64,000 bases of DNA from Agelas oroides. Taxonomy: Eukaryota > Porifera > Demospongiae > Agelasida > Agelasidae. The translations under genes were made by a program, and so were the position numbers. The DNA lies in NCBI GenBank assembly GCA_949130485.1, contig OX422186.1:3637313-3701312 (forward strand), given 5' to 3'. Shown piece by piece: positions 39,201-51,200 of this stretch; position 1 is the first letter of the stretch, and each line of letters opens with the position of its first letter. The notes under the pieces were generated by a model. It saw nothing but the letters and a program-made list of their open reading frames with translations. It was not told the DNA's origin and ran no database searches.

Positions 39201-42200
39201 GTTAGGGTTCTAACACAGTGTTGTCTAGAGTAGCTCTTTTTTTCAAAGCCATCAGTTTCATAGTTGCCACAGTCTCATGCAGTGACACAAACGACACTTC
39301 TCATACATAACATCATGCAACAAACCAGTTATTAACTCTGTGTGTGGCATGCGTGCGTGCATGTGTGCGTGTGTATGTGTGTATGTCCTGCCTCTATCTG
39401 GTATGTGGCATTCCAGGCAGTGAACTAGTACATGTATTAGTCAGTAGGTACTATACTTCTAAGTGTATGTAATTGTGTAACCAGTCTGTCTTCAGGTGCA
39501 ACAAGTCGCCCATGGTGTGAGGGGACCACAACCTTTCCATAACCCTCTGTGTGTCTTTTTCAATCCTCTTCACACATGCTCCATGGTCTAGAATTATGTA
39601 CCATGCTTTCAGCCAACCACAAGAATGAAAGAGGTCAGTTTCCTGTCAAATCACTCTTCCTGCGTACACAGTAAGCAGCCAAACCATCAATTAACATTGA
39701 TAACTGTGCAACTACTGCACGTGTGCCTTTTTCTGAAGTTGAATCTAGACGTGCTTGTGGCAGTGGGATGTTCTACCCATATCAGAGTCAGACTAACCTG
39801 AGCACTGAATGCCCAATTTGGCTCTACTGAATCAATGTGGCTTCTAAAGAAGTACAATGTCTTTATAGATAACAACAATACTTCTTGCACATACACCATT
39901 AGTACATACCATCTCACAAGAGCCATTACAGTACCTTGTGTCTGAACTTGACTGTCATCCAGCCTTATTCTCTTGGCTGGTGGTTGTGATGTAGTTGGCA
40001 TGGGACCTGCAAACGGAGGAAAAGCAGTAGTCACTTGCTATACTAAAAAACATGAGACTGTGAAAGGTGGAGACAGTTGCATACTACTTGGCATGAGTCA
40101 TGTACTGCCATTTATGTACAATCAAATTTGCAAAGCTGCACCCAAAGTTTACATTTGTAAACAGTTCTTACGTATACCTAGTAGGAAATGGGTGGTGAAA
40201 ATTGTGGCCATCTTTCACTGAATTGAATCACCTCATAGAAAAGTATAACCAAATCATGGCTTAGAGAGATATTGAGAAATATAAAACCAAGTTGTACCAA
40301 GTCAGCTCTCTATTTAGAGATGGGTATTATGTGCAGGGAAATATAGCACTTTTACTGGGCTGGCAGGTAGAAGGTACTATAAAAATTCCGCTGTTTTCTA
40401 GACAATGGAAGGTGCATGTTGCAATGAATGAAAATATGCATATAATATTACTTGTAGGAAAACCGTGGTGGATAAAGAGTCTTTGTAAAAGTAAATCAAC
40501 TACCGGTATGATCTATGACATACGTATGTACCTACACCTCGTTATAGTACCAATTGTACTGAGAACCAGGTTTCCTCATGGTAAAAGTTACAGGCTATAC
40601 TACCAACGTTTGTTGATTCAATTTATGATAGAAGTGATGCAAGCTAATTCTCCAGTTAGACTATGAGCTGTGTACATTCTTCTGCTTCACATGGTCCTGG
40701 GTTTTCAGTTGCATTCATTTGTATTCTAAAACTACATGACTATCCATCTCAAGTGTTGCATAAGTGTAACTAGATTTTCGAAATACAAACTGTCTGTGTC
40801 AACTCACGATTAGATTAGAGTTGTAGCCAGCATAGCATTGAATGAAAACATATTTATGAACTTCCTAAACTGTTTGTAGGTATTTTGCTATTAGGATGAG
40901 GATTCCTAAAACTGGAGGTGCATCTAACCTGCATCCCCAAAAATCTCCAGAGCTGCAACGAGTGTGTGCAAAAAGATAGTGGTCTAACGCAAGATGTTCT
41001 ATGTTTCGTATGTTGTTTGAGTGTACATACCAAGAAGCATCAACATATGGACAACTACAAGGGCAACATATGACATGCCACTCACTTTCTACAAGCCTGC
41101 ATGGTCATGTAAACCTAAAGTATTGTGCACACCTACACACTCTGAGCACCTGAGCATGCATCTTCAATGTGAAAAGTACACATACAATGCTACTCAAGTG
41201 TAGAGTTGAAGAGTTGCAAGGTAATACTAGAATGTTTTCAGGCTACCTATTGCAAAAATTTTACTCGTTACAAATGTTACATGTATAAACAAATGCTGAG
41301 TGACAAAATGTGCACATTTCAAAAATCATCCCATATGCTCAAATAAGTTTGAAGAGTTTACATTATCCCACTATGAGTGGATGTTGTGTACAGTAGGGCA
41401 GCTCCACCACTGACACATCATTGTTCCTATTTATTCCACATACTCTCACAGCATGAGTAGCTAAATTAGGTGAGGCATTTGTAGCTAAATGTGGTGGGGC
41501 ATTTGTAGCTAAAATGGTGGGTTTGTTACGGCCAAATGGGGTATGGCATTTGTAGCTAAATGTGTGGAGTAGTTATGGCTAAATGGGATGGGAAATTTGT
41601 AGCAACATGCATGGGGTAGTTAGGGCCTGAATGGGGGTAGCTAAAGAGGTGGGGTAGTTACGACTAATGCAGGATTTGTAGCTAAAGGAGTGAGGTATTA
41701 CAGCTAAATGGGTTATGGCATCAGAATAGCTCAAAAACGCTGGTCTTCAGGGGAGTGCCAATTCCAATAATCGCATGACTATGAGTTTCAGTTCCTTTCT
41801 TCGGTGCTTTTTTACGAGAGCATAGCACTACAAACATATCTGTATGTAGGTGGAGGAGTCAGAAAACTGGGGATTGCTCTGCTGCAATAAATCAAGCTGA
41901 TAAAGAGGAATATTTTCTTTACTAGATAAAGTACTGTATTGTCCCGGGCAATTTATCCGGAAAATTTGACAAGGAATTAAATTTGGCTGTCGGGGTTGAA
42001 ACCGCCAAATTAAAATCTGGTTTGCTCGCAACACATAATGACGTAATGCATGCAGTAGCACTCTTGGCCTTGTCTGGCACCCCTCTACACAAGCTGTACA
42101 TGCCCTAGCACGCTGCCAGTTTTATTTCTTGCAAAGGCACCACAGTCAAATTTAAATTCTGCCAATATTTTTTTAAGGTCGGTTTTGGGCCAAACCGCCA

Positions 42201-45200
42201 AATTTAAAGACTCCCTATTATTCCAGTTATACTGTATATACATACATTAAGTGCCTATGAGCACTTACAGCTCAAACACCAATAATTCGGGGTGGGTGGT
42301 TGCACGAAGAAGTTGCTTAAATGGTTCAACTATCCCCGTGCAAGTGCCCATCCCGGACCCAAACCCAAACAAGGTCAGCCCAGTGGTAGAGAAAGCTGTA
42401 CCACGCTAAAGATCAGTCCAAACCGTACCATTATTGCCAAACCTTCGCAGTGTCTGTCGCTTGTAATTGCAAAATGAACATCAAAATGTTCACAGGTATG
42501 TATGGTAGCTAATCGATAATACCTACCAACTTTTAAAAGGATTTACGGTCACCAAGCAAAAACTTTGCATGGGGGGTGGTTACATGGAGGACCTCGCAAA
42601 ACTGCAGAACTGTCAAAATTGGTGGGTTGCCACTTGCACGGAAATGGGTGCTTGCCCAGGACAATAACGGTATGATGGTAATGCCTAACACTTGGTTTTT
42701 TGAAGCAATATAGAAATCCACTTCTTTGAGTGGGTCAAGCTAGAACTCCCTCACTCTCCCAAGTTCAATTGCAACACACACCAGTGCATAATGTACCTTA
42801 AATGTTCAATACGCTCATTATGCATAAAATCACATTTAAAGAAAGGATCATCGGAACACTGTTCATTTGTGTACATTTTAATACTGTAGATTGGGAAAAT
42901 TACGCTGTTAAAATAATTTTGTGGTCGAGACCAACCACAAATATTCAACACATGAAAAAAAACATGCGGCAATGATCAATTAATAAGCGTGCGCGGAAGT
43001 CCACCCCCCCACTCCCCTGAGGTAAATGTCTGATTGACGACTACAGCCAGCGATACCTGGCTCTCCTGATACCTCGTAGTAGACTAAACACTATAAATGC
43101 TCCAGGCGCTCACCCCTATTGTAACAGTTAACCGTTAAAAAAAATCACAGATCAAACAAACCTGCGAAAATTTAAGAGCACAAAATGTTTCATGCAAATT
43201 ATTTTTAACATGAAAATTTCCCAATCTACGGTAAAACCAGGGCCTGGATATATATATAAACCCACCACTATATCCAGAGTTCGTGTTCAGTGTGTTCATA
43301 AGTGTAGCTGGTAGAAAAATGCTTGTGGTAGGTGAAAATGTCATTCCAGGGGAAATTGCACCTTTAAGCACTCTGAGTAGATGTCCAATGCTCCAGTGTA
43401 TTCACTTTCCTATTAACCTTTACTTCACATCGTAGGTATAAATATTCCATAAATCTCACATCTTGTAGTGTAAAATTCTATTTGTGGTGACACATGCTGC
43501 AGTACTTTCCATAAAGATTTCAAACAATACAGGTAAGACTGTGTTTGCAGTCCACATGGCATAGGTTATATTATTATACCACACATGATGTTTGGCATTT
43601 CCGCAAAGACCATGTGTACTCACACAAGGCTTCATTACTCTCACTGCTAGCATGTACTTTGGAAGTTGATCCACCAATTAAATTGCCAATTTCAAGTTGG
43701 ATACAGACAAACCAACCTTTCCTGTGTAGAAACATTGGTTTGAGGTTGACTGCAAGGCTTTCATGGCCACTGCTCTGAAGAGCAACTGCCAGTGCTTCAA
43801 GAGTTGGTAAAGGATGGTTGGGAGGGGCCCATTTTAACCACTGACTCAGCATCTCTCTGAAGTAGCCTGTGGTGCCCTCTTGAATGAGCAACGGCCTGTG
43901 TTGTATTATAGTTAGATCAGAATGTAGGAGCCCAAGAGAGCCTCCGATGATCCTCCACTGTGGGGCAGCTGGTCTCAGTATCTCAGTAAGGTTGTGAAGA
44001 TCTCGCTCAGCCAGGACTGTGACACCACCTAATACACAAAGCAAACAGACTCAGCACACAAACATGTATGTTACGCAAAATAGCTATAATCAATACACAA
44101 AATAATGAATGTGAGTTCTACACCGAGAGTTTGGCTGTCTCTAATAAACATGCAGTTGTAGGTCACCTGCTGGTTCCAAATTCACTTAGATCAGGTTGTA
44201 GTACAGTGACTCCTTCATCAAATTTTGTAAAAGCATTCACCTGGCTAACCTTTATAACAGCACAGCACAGAGGGTGCACACATACACACACTTTCACACA
44301 TACAAATACATACAGTAGATCTGGAAGTTTTCATGTTAATAAATAATTTGTGTAATCCTTTCAAGTGTTAAATTTTTGCGGTTGGTCTCGACCGTGAAAT
44401 TATTTTAACAGCAAAAGTTTCCCGATCTACAGTATAACACATTTCCAAATAAGCCACCATTCAGGCATTCAACATCATTTCACTTACAGGTGTATTGCCA
44501 TAATGGGTAATAGACAAGCATGAGACCTACTTTGCTGAAGGGATTGAGATGGGGCAACCACTGACTGCTCTCCACCAGTTGACTGCTGAGGAGGATTCAC
44601 AGCAACCACAAACTGACCACCTACTTGTGATGTACCAGAAGGTGGAACAAATCCTGAAGAAAGTAATCATGACATGAAAAGTAAATCAAAGACAAGTCAC
44701 ATACAATGGCTCACCCACTCTGTTCTTCAACCAACTGATTTTACCATACAGCACTTGGTTGACAACTAACAATAGTCAGATACAAGTAAGGCATATAGCG
44801 CTGGCAATTAGTTACAGTACAGCACAGGGGATTCATGAATCTGATCCATGCGCACAAAGCCCATGAAACAAGGTTTGTCTACTAAGCCATAAATCCATGG
44901 CAACCCATACTCCCCGGCAACCTGTTACATATCCCACCATATTAATCATTTGCTCCTAAACTAAGATGCTCTAGCTGGTTTGTGAAAAGCAGTAGATCGT
45001 GGTCTCTCTCACGCACAGTCTCTCATGTATGGTCTCTCTCATACAGTCTCTCATGCATAGTCTCTCTCACGCAAAGTCTCTCATGTATCCTCTCTCACGC
45101 ACAGTCTCTCATGCATGGTCTCTCTCACGCACGGTCTGTCATGCACAGTCTCTCTCACGCACAGTCTCTCATGCATGGTCTCTCTCACGCACAGTCTCTC

Positions 45201-48200
45201 ATGCACAGTCTCTCATGCATAGTCTCTCTCATACAGTCTCTCATGCACAGTCTCTCTCACACACAGTCTCTCATGCATAGTCTCTCTCATACAGTCTCTC
45301 ATGCACAGTCTCTCTCACACACAGTTTCTCATGCATAGTCTCTCTCATACAGTCTCTCATGCACAGTCTCTCTCACACACAGTCTCTCATGCATAGTCTC
45401 TCTCATACAGTCTCTCATGCACAGTCTCTCTCACACACAGTCTCTCATGCATAGTCTCTCTCATACAGTCTCTCATGCACAGTGTCTGATCCACAATCTC
45501 TCATGCATGAGAGGCATGAGAGACTAGGCGTGAGAGACTAGGCGTGAGAGACTAGGCGTGAGAGACTAGGCGTGAGAGACTAGGTGTGAGAGAGTGGGCA
45601 TGAGAGACGGTGCATTAATAAACAACAAACCACATCCCCCTAAATAAAGACATTGGTATGCCACGTGGGGGAGCATCAACACAAAGCACACATCTTTATT
45701 CTCTTTTCTCTCCCAGTGATTAGGAGGAAACACTGGGTACATAAGCCTCATCACCACAATTGAGAATAAAAGGGGGGTGGGGGGTGAGCACAAAGCGCGA
45801 GGCATCGCTGAGCATAGAACACGAGGCAGAGAGATGCTCCGGGGGGGGGGGGGGGGAGACGATGGCCATCTGTCTTGGGTAATGCTAATGGTGGGGGTGG
45901 AGCTAAACCGTTCAGAGGATGATAGCTAGTTATGCTAGGGGCTAGTGTTAGGGGAAGGGTTAGGCTGAGGATGGGGCTAGCTAACTGGCAGCTGGTCCTG
46001 GGTGGAGCCAGAAGTAGGGGTATGAGTTGGGCAAGGGGCTAAACAGTAGAGGGGAGGGGTTGGGGCACTATATTAACAGAAACTACTTGTACATGGCATG
46101 CATGGTGTACGGACAGAACCACTCTAGATTGGTTGTATGGTGTCTCTGGTATGTTGGTGACGCTGTCATCCCGCATGTTGGGGGGTGGGAGCCGAGCGTA
46201 GAATGCGGGGCGGAGAGATGCTCCCTACACTAGTGGTAGCGAGCTTCAGTGGCGAGGAAGCGGGGTGCTTCCACAAAGTAGCTGGCGTGTCCATCGCTGC
46301 TGCAGGCAATCCGCATTCCGTGGTAGACACTATTAACTGTAGGCAGTCGAGTGGCTTAAATTAATCTCAATATTTGACTTAGGAATGAGTCTTCTTCTGG
46401 AGATTTTGCTTAGCAATGGTAAGCTTTTTCAAGGATGGGTCCATATTTATGGTTTGACCTTTCTGAAGGCTTTGTGCAAGCACACTTTTTCATCAGATTC
46501 TGTTAGTCTTTTTCAGTGCATTCCACTGGTCAGACTTGGGCATAAGAGGAGATATAGTGCTTTCGCTGAAAATGTCTATGGGATGTGTCTGAAGCCAGTG
46601 GGCTGGTCTTTTGCTGAACATTTCTTGCCTATGGCTACTAAATCTATTGTGTAAAGATTATGTGCTCGTGCTTTCATACTGGATTTTACCCTTAGTGCAT
46701 GTTATCACACAGATAACATTCCTTGTTTTAATTCTAAGGCTGTGGTATGTACATTTAGAGGTACTTCTTCTGATACAAGGTTTGGGATCTACATGTGAGA
46801 CACCTATTACTGTATTTAGTGGAGGTGCATTTGGGACAGGTAGACATTCACAAAAGGGATTGAGGTCTCCCTTGACTTTACGTACGAAATCTTTGACTCC
46901 TCCAGTCTTGCTCAGGTAACCTTAGTCCTAATGCTTGTGTGGGTTCTCTAAAAGTTACCTCATGCAGGTCTATTAGGAAAGAGTTTGGAAAGAAGTACAG
47001 ATTTCTAAATGAGGTGCCAGTGTTTATGGAGCAAGACGATGTGATGCTATGTGAGGCGACTATGCATGCATAAAAGCCAGGTGTTTTTCTGTGTTGTACA
47101 GTTGTTTGCACCATTGTGCCAAAAAGAGCTTCAGGAATTAAGGACCACCTACGTAGAAGTACAATTGCTGATAGTGATTTAATGCACAAATGTAATGGCT
47201 AAAATTTTGCCAGTAGTTACCTCAGAATTCAAAGCATTTCTTGCCTATCACGGAATTTAATTCCTCCAACGATATGTCTATGGTCTCTTTGTTATAACCA
47301 CACTTTCTCATATTGTTGTCTTTGTCCACTTTGACCGTCGCTTCATTTGAGTTTTTGGGCAGATATAATCTGAGTAGTTCTCCCTTGATGATACGTACTT
47401 CTACCTATTGTGGGAGGGTGGGCAGGTGATGTGTGTAATATGCCCCCCTCATTACCCCTCAAATTTTACATAGATAATTTTCACTTGCTTAAACACCTTG
47501 TAGTGAGTGTCTTCTGGGGCATGCTTTCAGTGAGCTTTCAGTTCAGCTCCATCATCAAGTGTCTTTGTGAATGCATACACACAAAATCACTAGCCACATT
47601 CGCTGGCCACCACCAAGGTTCCTACTGCTCACAGGCGCAGATGAGTTCCCGTAGTAGTACACGTTCAGCAAAGCTGTCACTCTTCCACTCTTCCAGGAAG
47701 CCATGGCAGTCATTACTAGTGAGACGATTCATCATCACGGGGAGCCTGAGCGAGCAGCAAACTGCTGATTTACTGTTTGTCATGGCATACACCAGGGTTT
47801 ATCACCATCTACTGTTTAAACCAAACATGATAACGTACAAGTAGCTAAGTCCTCACCAGAGATAGCTAAGTATCACATATGCCAGCCATTTCTCCAGCCA
47901 TGGCAGCTAACGTGGCTACACATGCATGGGCTAAGCTTTACACCAAAATCATGAGCTAAATTTCTGGTGTTTATGAGTGCCGTTTATGCATGGCCTGCTA
48001 CCTGAAGCGACCCAGTCAACCACCGTCCATATTAAATTTGTACCGCCTGTGAGCAGCCTACCGCCGTCGGTAGAAGCACAAACCAGTGCCACGCGTGCTT
48101 CAATGCATAACTGTAGGTAGTTGACGTATGCATGACAGATTATACGTGAGAGACTATAAAGGCATGGGAAACTATGCATGAGAGACTGTACATGAGAGAC

Positions 48201-51200
48201 TGTATGCATGAAATACCACATGAAAGACTACATGAGACACTGTACATTGGGCGGTGTACACTCGAGAGACTGTACATGAGGCGGTGTACACGAGAGACTG
48301 TACATGAGACGGTGTACACGAGAGACTGTACATGAGGCGGTGTACACGAGAGACTGTACATGAGGCGGTGTACACGAGAGACTGTACATGAGACGGTGTA
48401 CACGAGAGACTGTACATGAGGCGGTGTACATGAGAGACTGTACATGAGGTGGTGTACACGAGTGACTGTACATGAGGCGGTGTACACGAGAGACTGTACA
48501 TGAGGCGGTGTACACGAGAGACTGTACATGAGGCGGTGTACACGAGAGACTGTACATGAGACGGTGTACACGAGAGACTGTACATGAGGCGGTGTACATG
48601 AGAGACTGTACATGAGGTGGTGTACACGAGTGACTGTACATGAGGCGGTGTACACGAGAGACTGTACATGAGACGGTGTACACGAGAGACTGTACATGAG
48701 GCGGTGTACATGAGAGACTGTACATGAGGTGGTGTACACGAGTGACTGTACATGAGGCGGTGTACACGAGAGACTGTACATGAGACGGTGTACATGAGAG
48801 ACTGTACATGAGGCGGTGTACACGAGCGACTGCATGAACAACCAACAAACCACATCTCCTTAAAAAAAAATAGGTCTATTTGTTATGTAAAGTCACCCAC
48901 TGCACAGTACACATTTTGGCTAATATGAGAGACTACACAAGAAAGATGGTGCATGAGAGATCATGCATAGGAAAAATTGTACAAATGCAAGACAACTGAG
49001 TCACTGCATATCATATGACTGGATTAATTAACCCTTTAAATTCTGAATTTTTTTCACTTGAAACTAGTTTAGCCTATACATGCTTTTAACGCACTGTATC
49101 TCCATTTCTGTCCAAGCTCTGACTCCAAAACTGAACCCAAGTCCACTTCCAGCCTTAACAAGCAGACTTGTGACCTTAACCACACCCACTCATTAACGAG
49201 CATGCAATAGTCAGCACTGTCGGTTGTCAAACACCCGCTCAGAGCCCAAGTAGCCTTCCCTACCAGAAATAAACCACCTACAAGGCGAGAGTAGCATTTT
49301 CTAAGCCTGTTCATGCAGCCAGGGCAAGAATTGGCCCACCCAGTCCCAACCATGGCGCTTTTACAGCCAAGCCTAGCAGCCACCATGTGCATGTCACCCT
49401 ACAAGTAAATACATACATATTGACAATAACAACATTAAATACAAAAACCCATGCACACTGCACAGGCGTAATTATACATTAGAAATTGCACCTCACATGT
49501 ACTCAGCAAGATTTTAATTAGTACCATTTTGCAGGATTAGATACACACATTTGACTTACCCTGTACGGAAGTATTGCTGCCAGCTCTCAGACATGGCCCC
49601 ACACCATTATTCCAATCAGAATTTAAAATACTTTGTCCACCCATCAACAGTGGATTTGGTTCAACAGGAACACAATCACCTAATGTTTGTTGTGCTGCAG
49701 AGATCAAGAAAATCCAGCATGCCATTATAAGGGCAACACTCTTGCAATCCAAGCACATTCTCAAATTTCTGTATACGCTCATTGTAATAGCATGCAGATT
49801 GACAAACCCACTGACAGACTGACTCACTGTCCCAGTCACATGCTTATCAAAGATCAAACACGTTTTGCTGCAGACCACACTACTCACTCAGGCTAGCGCC
49901 AACTACTACAGCTATCATGGTTTTTGTGAGAGCTGCAATTTGTGGGTGGTAATTTGCTTCAAAGGATATTAATTCAGCACATGTAGGCACGTTTGCTAAA
50001 TCAGTGTTTCGTTACTGAGCTCTTGCCAATGCAATGAGTACAAGAAAATAAAGTGAAGGTAAATATATAAAACCCTATCGCTGCATGTTTTTTCATGAGT
50101 GTAAAAAGATGTTGGACTACGGCTGGTATCTTTACCTTCACTTTTTAGTTTCTTGTCTCTTGATGTTAATTATAGTTACAGGTGCATCCACGGTTATAAT
50201 GGACGAAGCAGCATTTCAGAAGAACACGTATCTCTATGGTGGACATTTCACACTGCACACTGATTGCAAACCAGCTGAGCTGACCCTCAACAATGCCAAG
50301 TCCAGACCACCTGCACGTATCGAGAGATGGAACCTCCGTCTGCAAGAATACCACTTCTCTACCGTTCATACAAAAGGTCAAGACAGCCCATCTGATTTCC
50401 TGTTTCGACATCCTAGTCCAGACATATCAAGTGTTGAGCAAGAATCAGCTGAGCAGTATGTGAGGTTCATTGTGACCCACTCTACGCCGAAGGGAATGTC
50501 ATTAGTGGAGATTCAACAAGCAACCAGGGCAGAAACCCGACCAAACGTCTCCGTTGCCACCAGAACCATGGCACACAGTTCACATCAATTTCTGTGGACC
50601 CTTTCCAACTTGAGAATATCTTTCCGAGAAGTTGACATTGTCCATTCCACAGCTGCCAAAGGATCGATATCAAAACTCGAGTGTGTATTGCAACGCATGG
50701 TGTACCTACAATAGTGAGGCGTGACAACAGTCCGCCCTTCACGAGTCATGGCTTTGAGTCATATATGGCAGAAATTGGTTCATCAGTGGCTTCAAGAAGT
50801 TTTCTGCTTCCAAATTTGCTTGGGGCCAGAGTGGTGTTATTTTCTGGTGTGACGAAGACCAGCTCATGCAGAAAAGAAAGATTGGAAAAAAGAGCTACAC
50901 ACATTCCTGTTCAATTATAGAGTCACCCCACACTCAACAACTGGATTTCTACCTTCGGAACTCATGTTCAGTCGATTGATGAGAACGAAATTGCCTCACG
51001 TATTAACTGTTTGTGACAGGAAGAAAGAAAGGAACAATGATTACAGCTGTTAGAAGTGGAAAGTATGTCACTCAAAATGCATCAATGTTCAAAAAGTGAA
51101 CTTGGGACCCTGTCAGAGGGAAGAGGAAGATAGTGACGATGATGATAATGCTGACCAAGATGATAGAGCTGAAAACCTTTTAAACTGTTCACAGAATAAT

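Noticed and set aside
45000-45490. Array resembling a CRISPR or a repetitive protein gene
   Set aside because: Units are contiguous without unique spacers, and the frames follow from repeat structure; it is a minisatellite.
50085-50714. A 209-codon host gene
   Set aside because: The frame combines a MITE with a Ty3/gypsy fossil and has no independent support.
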